Shown in pieces: positions 8,281 to 14,929 of a stretch of DNA of 64,000 nt (position 1 is its first letter; each line of letters starts with the position of its first letter). The notes beneath the pieces are model-generated. The model worked only from the letters and a program-made list of their open reading frames with translations. It was not told the DNA's origin and did no database searches. Where the stretch lies: positions 248,001 to 312,000 of the forward strand of contig CAVXOW010000009.1 of NCBI GenBank assembly GCA_963763485.1, in the 5' to 3' direction. The DNA is from CAWCKS01 sp963763485. Lineage in GTDB: Bacteria; Pseudomonadota; Alphaproteobacteria; Rhizobiales; Xanthobacteraceae. Made by a program: the position numbers and the translations under genes.

Positions 8281-8316
8281 ATGAAAGAGGCCGCCAGCCG
8301 AGGCGGTCTTATTCAT
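8281..8316 (-). terminator. GGCCGCC hairpin, copy 5
   Basis: GAGGCCGCC / GAGGCGGTCTT with a short loop. It overlaps the stop codon of the 8309-8467 gene, so the terminator begins inside that gene's last codons. Confidence 0.65.
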
Positions 8317-8467
8317 CGTGGATCACGGTCCACGTTTGCCGCTGGCAACTCGCGCACTCGAACATGACGTAGCGCTTGTTGTGCTTCGGATCGAGCATGC
8401 GGGTCTGATAGACCCGTGTTTCGTGGCATCGCTCGCAAGGCGGCGGGTTGGTCTGAGGGGCCCTCAT
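8309..8467 (-). CDS. 52-residue zinc-ribbon protein
   Basis: It begins MRAPQTNPPPCERCHETRVYQ and carries CERC and CASC pairs about 27 residues apart, a zinc-ribbon arrangement, with an aromatic-rich strand between. Its ATG overlaps the stop of the upstream 8464-8637 gene by four bases (ATGA), so the two are translationally coupled. The end of the ORF lies inside hairpin copy 5. Confidence 0.65.
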   Translation of the reverse strand: MRAPQTNPPPCERCHETRVYQTRMLDPKHNKRYVMFECASCQRQTWTVIHDE

Positions 8468-8637
8468 GTCGGCGGCTCCTGCGGATGCATACCGATATCG
8501 GCCAGCTTCGACCATTCTGCCGCCATCTCGCGTTGAATAGAGCGGGCATCCTGATCTTTCGCCAGCGCCACCATCGTCAAGCAATGGTCGGCGTAACGCA
8601 CATACTGCTTGTGCTTGGTATTCTTCGGAACGGCCAT
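8464..8637 (-). CDS. 57-residue hypothetical protein
   Basis: It begins MAVPKNTKHKQYVRYADHCL, is helical and charged, and ends DIGMHPQEPPT. It overlaps the next gene by ATGA, a compact two-gene unit. I recall similar KQYVRYAEHCL-type small proteins in Bradyrhizobium (memory only). No function can be assigned. Confidence 0.65.
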   Translation of the reverse strand: MAVPKNTKHKQYVRYADHCLTMVALAKDQDARSIQREMAAEWSKLADIGMHPQEPPT

Positions 8638-8755
8638 GGGGCACCCCGCGACATGGTACACGCCGGAAATCTGACGCTCATCTGCCAGGTCAGTCTGAGC
8701 AAAAGGGATCAGCCCCCAAAATTAAAGGGGCCGCGAATCATCAGCGAGGATGGAA

Positions 8756-8795
8756 GGGGGCCGGCACCCGAAAAAACGATGCTGTCCTGATGAGG
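8756..8795. repeat. GGGCCGGCACCCG motif block, IS-end-like
   Basis: GGGGGCCGGCACCCG followed by AAAAAACGATGCTGTCCTGA. A related block is at 9184-9216 and shorter forms are near 13304 and 16378. It is preceded at 8709-8731 by CCCAAAATTAAAGGGGCC, another motif of the same debris family. Confidence 0.5.
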
Positions 8796-8935
8796 ATGGA
8801 TCGATTCATCGTTGAGACTGTTGTCTCGATATGGCGCGTAGGGTGCCCCCACCTTTGCGCTTAGGCCTCGGCCAATATCTTCTGCCAGGAAGAAAGGGTC
8901 GGGGCCGAATACTTTCACGGCAGATGTGAGAGTGA
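8795..8935. repeat. Diverged 140-bp repeat, copy A
   Basis: It aligns by eye with 9455-9596: shared blocks include GATTCA.CGTTGAG, CTCGATA.GGCGC, GCGCTTAGG and CGGCAGAT at matching spacing. No ORF is shared between copies, so it is non-coding or decayed. It ends at hairpin copy 6. Confidence 0.55.
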
Positions 8936-8960
8936 AAGAGGCCGCCAACCGAGGCGGCCT
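8934..8960 (-). terminator. GGCCGCC hairpin, copy 6
   Basis: AAAGAGGCCGCC, loop, GAGGCGGCCT. It overlaps the stop codon (8959-8961) of the small zinc-ribbon gene. Confidence 0.7.
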
Positions 8961-9132
8961 AGTCCCTCTGACCGAGCGCTTTGCCCGTTGCTCTATTGAT
9001 TAGATGAGTTATCCCGCAAGCGCCGCACTGGACCGAATCAAAGCGGTGCTGATCTTCAGCGGTCGGTTCGTGGGCAAGGAAATGCTGCACAAGTTTGCCG
9101 GTTGTCGGGCAGCGGAAGATGACGGGCCTCAT
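8959..9132 (-). CDS. 57-residue zinc-ribbon protein
   Basis: The ORF reads MRPVIFRCPTTGKLVQHFLA onwards, with CPTTGK and CGACGITH sites near residues 8 and 38 that could form a one-zinc ribbon. It ends ALGQRD. The stop codon lies in hairpin copy 6, as for other genes of the island. No strong ribosome-binding site is visible. I recall small proteins opening with RCPTTG as common in Bradyrhizobium (memory). Confidence 0.6.
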   Translation of the reverse strand: MRPVIFRCPTTGKLVQHFLAHEPTAEDQHRFDSVQCGACGITHLINRATGKALGQRD

Positions 9133-9183
9133 TCAATGAAAGCTATCGGCCAGGCGGTCCAGCAGTCTTGATCAAACGCAAAT

Positions 9184-9216
9184 GGGCCAGCACCCGGAAA
9201 ACGGTCCTGTCCTGAG
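9184..9216. repeat. GGGCCAGCACCCG motif block, IS-end-like
   Basis: GGGCCAGCACCCGGAAAACG followed by GTCCTGTCCTGAG. It matches the block at 8756-8795 closely and appears to be part of the same dispersed family. Confidence 0.5.
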
Positions 9217-9263
9217 AGTTCTGGCTCAAAATGCGTAGAGGAAAATCGGGACTTATCGCCTAG

Positions 9264-9357
9264 CTCGTCATGCCCGGCCTTGTGCCGGGCATCCACGTCT
9301 TGTCAGCGACTCCCCAAGAAAAACGTGGATGGCCGGGACAAACCCGGCCATGACGAG
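9264..9357. repeat. Long palindromic repeat, CTCGTCATGCCCGG type
   Basis: CTCGTCATGCCCGGCCTTG ... CATCCACGTCTT is followed by its near-complement AAACGTGGATGGCCGGGAC ... CCGGCCATGACGAG. This 94-bp inverted repeat belongs to a class I remember as common between genes of Bradyrhizobium and Rhodopseudomonas. It fills the middle of a 513-bp stretch (9133-9645) in which I see no gene. Confidence 0.75.
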
Positions 9358-9454
9358 AAAACGATTTATTTCCAAGAGCTTGGAGAGTCCCGAAATTGCG
9401 TGTTGCTTTTTGGTCAGGCTCTGAGGACAAGCGACAAATCAAATTAGGACGGAC

Positions 9455-9596
9455 CGATTCAGCATTGAGCCCGTTGACTCGATAGGGCGCATCAGGCGGT
9501 CCCTGTGCGCGCTTAGGTCCCGGTCCAGATTATCACGGTATGATAGCTCCTTGCCCCAAGGATGGATCGGGGCCGCTCCTGCGGCAGATCTGAAAT
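9455..9596. repeat. Diverged 140-bp repeat, copy B
   Basis: Partner of 8795-8935. It is bounded on each side by AAATTAGGAC-type motifs (9443 and 9592), which copy A lacks in this exact form. Divergence is high, with scattered short indels, so the duplication is old. Confidence 0.55.
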
Positions 9597-9645
9597 TAGG
9601 ACCGGAGCCGGGACACCTCTTTCGCTTCTTTCTGCGCCCGTGAAC

Positions 9646-9780
9646 TTACAGGCCGAACGACCGCAATATCTGCGCGGTCACGACCATCGCGGCGTCGGTG
9701 TACTTGCCGAAGAACAAATAGTTGTCCATCGCGCGAATTAGCGCGCCAGCAAGTCCGATGCTCAGCACAAGTTTGCCCAT
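9646..9780 (-). CDS. 44-residue membrane protein
   Basis: The protein begins MGKLVLSIGLAGALIRAMDN and ends VVTAQILRSFGL, with one or two hydrophobic helices around a YLFFGKYTD turn. It is conserved-looking and I recall similar 44-46 residue Bradyrhizobium ORFs (memory). No clear ribosome-binding site precedes ATG 9780. Between this gene and 10135 (about 350 bp) I see only motif debris (AAAAAGGGACCATT at 9864) and no supported gene. Confidence 0.55.
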   Translation of the reverse strand: MGKLVLSIGLAGALIRAMDNYLFFGKYTDAAMVVTAQILRSFGL

Positions 9781-10134
9781 GGCGGACTTGTGGCACACCT
9801 TTGCTAATTGACAGTTTATCGATGTTAAATGGGCGGGTTCCCAAAGGGGACATCCTCTAAATAAAAAGGGACCATTAACTATTCTGGAGGCCGGAAAGGC
9901 TGGGAACCAGCGCGGTGCTGGTGGAAATAGCACTTCTGGTAAAGCGGAATGAGTTGAAATTGAATCGGCGGCCCCGGTGGGAGGCCGCTCGCGTTCTCCG
10001 AGGGCCGGGGCTCGCTGTAACGAGCGAACAACTGGGTTTGCTGCGTTCCTTGGCCGATCGTTTGCGATTGGGCCGCTCCCAAATTCAAACTAGGCCACGG
10101 TCGAAACCGGCCAGCACCAACTTCTCCGATGGCT

Positions 10135-10314
10135 TCACCATATGGCCACGTCGGTCGCATCACACCTGCTGCAGCGATATCTGATCTCCGTGAGAGCGGT
10201 CAGGCGCACGCAGGGAATCATCGCGGCCACCTCCATCGAGTAAGCTTTGCAGCTCTGACAAAGAGGACTGGGGATTTCAGACAGAGATTCGATACCGTCG
10301 ACGGCAGAGTTCAT
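10135..10314 (-). CDS. 59-residue zinc-ribbon-like protein
   Basis: It begins MNSAVDGIESLSEIPSPLCQ and has two cysteine pairs (CQSC and CSRC) about 30 residues apart with a hydrophobic strand between, a zinc-ribbon pattern. AAGGGATG lies a few bases before ATG 10314. Unlike most neighbours it is not followed by the GGCCGCC hairpin. The following stretch (10315-10668) holds only motif debris and hairpin copy 7. Confidence 0.6.
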   Translation of the reverse strand: MNSAVDGIESLSEIPSPLCQSCKAYSMEVAAMIPCVRLTALTEIRYRCSRCDATDVAIW

Positions 10315-10529
10315 GACGCATCCCTTCGCTAAGGGCCGACCATGCTCCCGATTCATGATAAGCGCGAGAGATGAGTAAACTATCGAACATATAAAGATCG
10401 ACCCCTTGTAAGCATCGAACTGGAACAGGGCTGTCAAATACGGACAGCGATGCTTGTCTGCTGACCAAGCTAGGCCGCTCGCTAAATCCGAGCCCGCAAT
10501 AAGCGTCTGGTCAAAGCAGACGGCCTGAT

Positions 10530-10570
10530 TCGAATTAGGCCACCCCCAAAAATCAAACTAGGCCACTCGG
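10530..10570. repeat. Pair of TAGGCCAC motifs, IS-end-like
   Basis: Two copies about 22 bp apart: CGAATTAGGCCACCCCC and TCAAACTAGGCCACTC. The same motif occurs at 10086 (CAAACTAGGCCACGG), and GGGACAC/GGCCACT relatives occur at 10908, 13321, 13570, 16333 and 16354. Spaced short repeats of this type sit inside the ends of IS21-like elements (family knowledge), but no transposase is present. Confidence 0.45.
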
Positions 10571-10640
10571 GGAAGTCAGAGCATAGCGCCGGTCGGCGGT
10601 TTGATGGCTGGCCATCGTTCAATGAGGTTCGCGCAGGGTC

Positions 10641-10660
10641 GGCCGCCAATTGAGGCGGCC
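10641..10660 (-). terminator. GGCCGCC hairpin, copy 7
   Basis: GGCCGCC / GGCGGCC arms around AATTGA. The flanking AAAGA and CTTT are missing in this copy. It lies 8 nt after the stop of the cysteine-rich gene at 10669. Confidence 0.65.
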
Positions 10661-10668
10661 AGATCGTC

Positions 10669-10887
10669 TTAGTGGGCAATAACGCAATGCTGCCTGACGC
10701 AGATGCGGCGCGTATCGTTACACGCTGCAACGCACGGCCCGCTGAGGCCATCGCACGCAGCCCGACAGCTGTTATTGCTGATGTGGCAATCAGTGCAGCT
10801 CTTAACTGAAATACTCATCGAGCTAGGCTGTGAGGACGCCGCGCCCGCGAGCATCAGCGCAAGTGCAATTCCGAGAATGAAGCGCAT
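10669..10887 (-). CDS. Small cysteine-rich secreted protein
   Basis: A 72-residue protein with a signal peptide (MRFILGIALALMLAGAASS-QP). The mature part carries eight cysteines, CTDCH...SCRAAC...CVAACN...CVRQHC, and would form several disulfides if exported to the periplasm. AAGGGAGAAGG directly precedes ATG 10887, one of the best ribosome-binding sites in the island. No family recognised. It resembles the 7188-7391 gene in size and layout but not clearly in sequence. Confidence 0.7.
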   Translation of the reverse strand: MRFILGIALALMLAGAASSQPSSMSISVKSCTDCHISNNSCRAACDGLSGPCVAACNDTRRICVRQHCVIAH

Positions 10888-10967
10888 ATCCTTCTCCCTT
10901 AGAAAATTGGGACACTGGCAACCATCGAATTGGGACACCGGGGCTTGAATGCGGACAGTACCAATGA

Positions 10968-11141
10968 ACTCGGGGCGCGCGGTTGCTGCGAATCCAGATC
11001 GGCGGCGTGCTGGAAATGGCCGAGTCCTCTGACGATCGCTGCACTTACGAGAACAAGACAACCACGAGGTTTGGCGGTCAGCACGAATTGGACTTGATTG
11101 TCCCCCGTCGCGACCTGCACCAGCAAGAGGCCGCCAGCTGA
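10968..11141 (+). pseudogene. Decayed plus-strand ORF fragment, relative of 12813-13140
   Basis: This frame has no start codon but reads GARLLRIQIGGVLEMAESSD, then YENKTTTRFGGQHELDLIVP. That aligns with GARALRLHIGRVLEMAESSA and FGGQTELELVVP encoded at 12.9-13.1 kb. Its stop codon lies in hairpin copy 8. The 5' end is missing after an in-frame TGA, so it is a remnant. Family unknown. Confidence 0.5.
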
Positions 11142-11156
11142 GGCGGCCTCTTATTC
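11124..11156 (-). terminator. GGCCGCC hairpin, copy 8
   Basis: AAGAGGCCGCC / GGCGGCCTCTT stem, then a TCTT tail. It abuts the stop of the YadA-anchor gene at 11155. Confidence 0.7.
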
Positions 11157-11667
11157 AGAACTCACCCATCAAGCCAAGCCGCGCCACATTCGCGTTGGCG
11201 CCACCGTTTCCGTATGAGGCAGTCACCGCAATTGGGACGCTAAAGTTCAGCCGGTGCGCGATGCTGAGGCCTGCACCGACAGCATTGCTGAAGGTAGCGC
11301 CGTTCACGACCCACGACGTTCGTCCGGGCGCAGATGGCATGAATGCGCTTCCCATCGCGACCGCCGCAGCAACACCATGCTCCAATTGGCGAGTTGATTG
11401 ATCGACCTGCTGGAAGGCCTGGTTGATCCGCCCGTTCACATTCTAGATGTCGGCCGCGCTTGCGAACGAACTAAGTGGGAGCGATGCCGTTGCGTTAATT
11501 CCATTGGTTGGTCTGTTAATTGCAACCGTGTCCGTGGGCAGTGGAGTTCCGGTGAACGTCCCATTGCAACAGCCGGTAAATGGGCTTGCCGTATACGAAT
11601 TGAAGGACTGGGCCTGAGCACCCGCAATGGTCAACATGCTGACAATCAGCAAGAAAACAACGCGCAT
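11155..11667 (-). pseudogene. Short YadA-like anchor protein interrupted by an in-frame TAG
   Basis: From ATG 11667 (AGGGAGG five bases upstream) the ORF encodes a signal peptide (MRVVFLLIVSMLTIAGAQA), a short passenger, and ASAADI followed by TAG at 11443-11445. The same frame continues with NVNGRINQAFQQVDQSTRQL, then GVAAAVAMGSAFMPSAPGRTSW, and ends ANVARLGLMGEF. That is the C-terminal membrane anchor of trimeric autotransporters of the YadA family. A single CAG-to-TAG change would restore a 170-residue protein. As read, the beta-barrel anchor is lost, so the gene is probably inactive. Confidence 0.75.
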
Positions 11668-11747
11668 CTTCGCCTCCCTTTTTGGGTTGTGATTCTAATT
11701 CTCACACCAAGAGGGAACGGGTGCTATTTCTATAGCGCAACAACCAG

Positions 11748-11927
11748 ATGAATAGTCGCGAGGGAACCATCGGGAACTTCGCCTCGGTGGCGGGGCGGAA
11801 ACCAAACTGGGCCGGCGAACCCACCTCGGTCAATTATTGGGGATTGCCCAAATCTCGGAAGATCGCGACCAATACGAAAAACACGTCAAAAAGGTATTCG
11901 GCGATCAAATCGAAATGGATGTTTGAA
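11748..11927 (+). pseudogene. Possible decayed ORF
   Basis: In this otherwise empty stretch one frame reads ISEDRDQYEKHVKKVFGDQI and ends EMDV before a TGA, which looks protein-like, while upstream a different frame (EGTIGNFASVAGR) looks better. This suggests a frameshifted remnant running into hairpin copy 9. The evidence is composition only. Confidence 0.25.
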
Positions 11928-11958
11928 ATGAAAGAGGCCGCCAACTGAGGCGGCCTTA
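11928..11958 (-). terminator. GGCCGCC hairpin, copy 9
   Basis: ATGAAAGAGGCCGCC, loop AACT, GAGGCGGCCTT. It lies 6-8 nt after the stop of the 55-residue gene at 11964. Confidence 0.7.
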
Positions 11959-11963
11959 CTGCG

Positions 11964-12131
11964 TCAACCGAAGCTCCGGACAGCCGTTATAAGCAAAGCC
12001 GCCACGACGCCAAATGCGACGGCGGCGGTCGTGCCTATCAGCAGACTGCGCGGCACACCGGTAAAGCCCATGGCGACGACAATCGCCAAACCAGCTACGA
12101 CGGTAGCGATGTGAGTAAAGGTCGAGGTCAT
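11964..12131 (-). CDS. 55-residue membrane protein (intact copy)
   Basis: It begins MTSTFTHIATVVAGLAIVVA, with a second hydrophobic helix ending VVAALLITAVRSFG. Two transmembrane helices are expected. GGAGG seven bases before ATG 12131 is a strong ribosome-binding site. It follows the 56-residue membrane gene (stop at 12149) by 17 nt, so the two form an operon. The frameshifted copy at 7542-7704 and the paralogue of its partner at 6893-7063 show that this two-gene module was duplicated. Confidence 0.7.
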   Translation of the reverse strand: MTSTFTHIATVVAGLAIVVAMGFTGVPRSLLIGTTAAVAFGVVAALLITAVRSFG

Positions 12132-12148
12132 GAGGCCGCCTCCGGTCT

Positions 12149-12319
12149 CTAACGCCGCTTGCCAAGCGCATAGAGCGCGAGCGGCCCTAGCGGCAACGGT
12201 CCGGTGATTGCGGTGACCCACACCCAGGCTTTGACCGAGCACCCTCGGGCGCGAGCCATCTCCTCGGAGATCGCCATCAACGCGACGGTCACAAGCGCCA
12301 TCGCCACCCAGATCGCCAC
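12149..12319 (-). CDS. 56-residue membrane protein, copy B
   Basis: It begins (M)AIWVAMALVTVALMAISEEM and ends LYALGKRR, nearly identical to copy A at 6893-7063. Two hydrophobic helices surround a basic loop. The start codon is GTG at 12319 where copy A has ATG, with the same GGGAG motif upstream. It is the first gene of a two-gene operon with the 55-residue membrane protein. It was below the size cut-off of most gene callers. Confidence 0.65.
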   Translation of the reverse strand: MAIWVAMALVTVALMAISEEMARARGCSVKAWVWVTAITGPLPLGPLALYALGKRR

Positions 12320-12397
12320 TGATCAGTGCTCCCTCTTGCCGCGCCAAGAATAGCAGACAGGGTGGGTTGCCCAAATCACAAGACCACGACCTGATGC

Positions 12398-12420
12398 GAA
12401 AGAGGCCGCCAATCGAGGTG
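12398..12420. repeat. Degenerate copy 10 of the GGCCGCC hairpin family
   Basis: The left arm AAAGAGGCCGCC is intact; the right arm is reduced to GAGG. No minus-strand gene ends here. It is directly followed by a 15-bp direct repeat (two copies of CTTGGTCAAACGCT at 12432-12461). Confidence 0.55.
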
Positions 12421-12548
12421 CTGCGAACACAGCTTGGTCAAACGCTGCTTGGTCAAACGCTCAGGATCGCACAGGGATCAGAAACGGGTGAGCAGTACGA
12501 AGCCAATATTCGGCGCGTAGTGGAGGTCAGGGAGATTTGCTCGGTTCA

Positions 12549-12579
12549 ATGAAAGAGGCCGCCAACTGTGGCGGCCTTA
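12549..12579 (-). terminator. GGCCGCC hairpin, copy 11
   Basis: ATGAAAGAGGCCGCC, loop, GTGGCGGCCTTACTT. It abuts the stop of the gene at 12577. Confidence 0.7.
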
Positions 12580-12777
12580 CTTCTGTCGTTTGGTCGGCTT
12601 CAAGGCCTCGAACATGTTTGTCGCCTCGCGAAGCAACGCAGCCGCCTTGAGAGCCGCAGTACGTGCCAATCCTTCGGGAAGTTTTTGGGCCGCCATCGAC
12701 GCGTCCGCAGATCGCCGATTCCAATAGTCAGTCCGGCTTGCCGGGTTCGGTGGTGTTTTGCGCATGAGCTTCACCAT
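12577..12777 (-). CDS. 66-residue helical protein
   Basis: It begins MVKLMRKTPPNPASRTDYWN and continues as one long amphipathic helix (LARTAALKAAALLREATNMF), ending basic with KPTKRQK. It is soluble with no signal peptide. ATG 12777 has AAGG upstream; ATG 12765 is an equally possible start. Function unknown. Confidence 0.6.
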   Translation of the reverse strand: MVKLMRKTPPNPASRTDYWNRRSADASMAAQKLPEGLARTAALKAAALLREATNMFEALKPTKRQK

Positions 12778-12812
12778 GCGCCTTATGCGGCCAAGAGTCC
12801 GATTTTGTTTGA

Positions 12813-13140
12813 AAGAGCAACGGCAATATCCTCGAACTGCTGAAGGCTCTCAAAGCTCGGGAGGGGGATCGGGCGAAGAAGCTTTTTCAGTTTTTGATTG
12901 AAATGGGAGCACGCGCTCTCCGGCTGCATATCGGCCGGGTGCTTGAGATGGCCGAGTCGTCGGCTGACAAATACACTTATGAAAACCGGATTTGCAGAGC
13001 GGTTCGGCGGCCAGACTGAGCTAGAGCTTGTTGTGCCAACGCCATCCGTGATTCCGGCCGCCGAGGCGGAGGAGAGCGAGTTGTTGAAGGCCGCGCGCGC
13101 ACTCGCTTGGAAAGACGACAGGAAAGAGGCCGCCAACTGA
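12813..13140 (+). pseudogene. Frameshifted plus-strand ORF of unknown family
   Basis: One frame reads SNGNILELLKALKAREGDRA, then GARALRLHIGRVLEMAESSA up to YENR. Homology to the fragment at 10968-11141 then continues in the next frame with ERFGGQTELELVVP and ends KEAAN at a TGA inside hairpin copy 12. The span is 328 nt, so one base is inserted or two are lost near 12990. No start codon is visible at the 5' end. It is a remnant of the same unknown family as 10968-11141. Confidence 0.5.
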
Positions 13141-13149
13141 GGCGGTTTC
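13123..13149 (-). terminator. GGCCGCC hairpin, copy 12
   Basis: AAAGAGGCCGCC, loop AACT, GAGGCGGTTT. It lies 4-6 nt after the stop of the tiny gene at 13154, and the stop of the opposite-strand remnant lies in its loop. Confidence 0.65.
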
Positions 13150-13153
13150 GACT

Positions 13154-13243
13154 TCATAAGACCGACAGCAAGACCAGCGCGCCAATCATGAATCCAAGAC
13201 CCAGGCACACAACGCCTAAGGTCAACCTCGATTTCCGATCCAT
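13154..13243 (-). CDS. 29-residue single-helix membrane peptide
   Basis: A very short ORF, MDRKSRLTLGVVCLGLGFMI then GALVLLSVL: a basic N-terminus and one hydrophobic helix. GGGGAG sits six bases before ATG 13243, and hairpin copy 12 follows the stop, as for its larger neighbours. Both signals support a real gene despite the length. From 13244 to 13702 I see only IS-end-like motif debris (13304-13400, 13570-13580) and no other gene. Confidence 0.5.
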   Translation of the reverse strand: MDRKSRLTLGVVCLGLGFMIGALVLLSVL

Positions 13244-13303
13244 GTAGCTCCCCAGCCAGCGAATCGAGAGAAGCACTATTTTACCGCAAAGGAAGCTGGA
13301 AAG

Positions 13304-13400
13304 GGACCGGGACCAGCACCAAACTAGGACACGGGCCTCGGAATACGGACGGCACCCAAGAATCGGTGCTGGCCGCAGGCCAGCACCGGAATTTTCAATG
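13304..13400. repeat. Motif cluster, IS-end-like
   Basis: GGGACCAGCACCAAACTAGG, ACACGGGCC, then GGCACCCAAGAATCGGTGCTGG and its partial inverse CCGCAGGCCAGCACCGG. The GGTGCTGGCC/GGCCAGCACC arms form a hairpin. Confidence 0.45.
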
Positions 13401-13702
13401 CCCTGAGACAGAGAGTCCGTGCACCGATAGCCGCTGCACACAAGAACTCTGTTGAGAACGCGAGCGAAGTCGGGCCGAAGCGAATCGAGGGGCCGCTGCC
13501 AGAGATGATCGCATCTTTCGTGCTAAGATTTGAGAGATCATCAAATCCATAATTGGGCGCAAAAATTCAAACTGAGACACTACCGAAAATCGATAGGGGC
13601 GAGGACCGACTGCCCTGTGGATCATTGCGCAGCAAGCCATTGAAAACATTCTGATCTCGATAAATGCGCTGCTGTGAATATGCTGCGGAAAACTCGGGTC
13701 CA

Positions 13703-13893
13703 ATGCCGACTGATCGCACTACTAAGTGCCTGCGCTGCGACGACGCGAGATGGATTTGCGAGAACCAGCGTCCGGGCGGACGGCGTGTCCATGTGGCGGC
13801 GCTGGTGCGCCGTGCGATGACTGCAATCTGGCCGGGCCGCTCGATCAGCCCGAGCTGCCGTCGGGATTCGAGATCGATCGCGAGGAAGAATAA
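13703..13893 (+). pseudogene. Small cysteine-rich (zinc-ribbon-like) gene with a frameshift
   Basis: From ATG 13703 the frame encodes MPTDRTTKCLRCDDARWICE, then NQRPGG. Shifting frame near 13780 yields ACPCGGAGAPCDDCN and a tail GFEIDREEE ending in TAA 13891-13893. The combined pattern CxxCDDxRWxCEN...CxCGGAGAPCxxCN is one I recognise from small Bradyrhizobium proteins (memory). The 191-nt span is one base short of a multiple of three. Either real decay or a one-base sequence error. Confidence 0.6.
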
Positions 13894-13931
13894 AGCTCGA
13901 TGGCGCGATCCGAGGCAGGGGGCTGACAAAT

Positions 13932-14756
13932 ATGCAGGTGATCACCGTCGCGACGCTGCTGGGGGATGACGAGTTTCGTTATGACATCGTCGGTAAATCC
14001 CATCACCAGGACAACATTGCGCGGATCGTCGGCGGCAAGACTGAGGAGGGTTGGCACTTCGCCTGTCGTGCCGTGCTGTTGCCCGACACGCTGAACGAGT
14101 ACGATCGGAACACGGTGGTTGTGGCGGTCAATGGCGTCGAGGCCGGCTATATTCGTGCCGTCGATTGTCGCGAGTTCGAGCGGGCCCTCTTCGCCATCGG
14201 TGCAGACGCCGCAGAATGCGAGGCGCGCATCGTCGGTGGTTGGAAGCGCCCCGGCAACGACGAGGGCGATTTTGGCGTCCGGTTGAATGCAGTGCTGCCG
14301 TTTCGGTTCGCGAATCCTCGCCCAGTATCGATCGGAGTTGAGCTGCCGACGCGGCCTCTGAGCCGCAGCAGATCTTGGCCACTGCACACTGGGGAGCTTT
14401 TGGCGGCGGCAGCGATTGCACTAATGGTGTTCTGGAGATTGGCCAGCCACCGACGGGATAGTGACCTGATTGTCAACCTGATCAGCGGAGCGACAGCCGG
14501 ATTTCTCCTGGCTGCAGCGCTCTGGCTGCTCTCACAGCCGGTAACATTGTTCAGCAAGAAGATGCCGCGAACGGCGTTCTACCTCGGCCGGGGTCTATTT
14601 TGGCTCGGCGTGGCGCTTGGCGTTTGGTTCGGTGGTACAGCGGGCTATGCGGCGTATCGGGGCGCACCCCCAGACCTTGTTGCGCAGGTTACCGCCGTCG
14701 CATTGCTTTACCTGCTGCTCGGATTTTGCGCGCGATTTGGATTGCAGCCGAGATAG
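13932..14756 (+). CDS. HIRAN-like domain protein with C-terminal membrane helices
   Basis: A 274-residue protein. Residues about 15-85 resemble a HIRAN domain: DIVGKSHHQDNIARIVGGK, then AVLLPDTLNEYDRNTVVVAV and GVEAGYIRAVD, the usual NPYDxNAVxV.. GxxxGYL pattern. The domain binds DNA ends or folds in other proteins (family knowledge). After a linker, residues 150-272 carry four or five hydrophobic helices (AAAAIALMVFWRL, TAGFLLAAALWLL, GLFWLGVALGVWFGG, AVALLYLLLGFCARF). A HIRAN domain on a membrane protein is unusual. It is the largest intact gene of the island. Confidence 0.65.
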   Translation: MQVITVATLLGDDEFRYDIVGKSHHQDNIARIVGGKTEEGWHFACRAVLLPDTLNEYDRNTVVVAVNGVEAGYIRAVDCREFERALFAIGADAAECEARIVGGWKRPGNDEGDFGVRLNAVLPFRFANPRPVSIGVELPTRPLSRSRSWPLHTGELLAAAAIALMVFWRLASHRRDSDLIVNLISGATAGFLLAAALWLLSQPVTLFSKKMPRTAFYLGRGLFWLGVALGVWFGGTAGYAAYRGAPPDLVAQVTAVALLYLLLGFCARFGLQPR

Positions 14757-14929
14757 ATCAGCGTTGGCTAAGAAACGATCTCGCGAACGATGGCTCACCG
14801 GCCGTCCGGCTGCTGTAAACTCGCCAACTGAGTTGGCTCGGCCCGCTACGACGACCGCGCCGCGGGACGCGAGCCGCGCGCCAAGATAGGCGATTAACCG
14901 CGCATAAGCGAGCCGCACCGGCCGCTGGG

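Noticed and set aside
8709..8948. 79-codon minus-strand frame
   Set aside because: It covers a motif block and half of a non-coding repeat; composition and start are poor.
9915..10184. 89-codon plus-strand frame at 9.9-10.2 kb
   Set aside because: No ribosome-binding site or recognisable domain, and it runs through an IS-end-like motif. It could be a remnant but cannot be supported.
12783..13208. 141-codon minus-strand frame
   Set aside because: It lies opposite the protein-like remnant at 12813-13140, and its serine-rich sequence looks like an antisense shadow.
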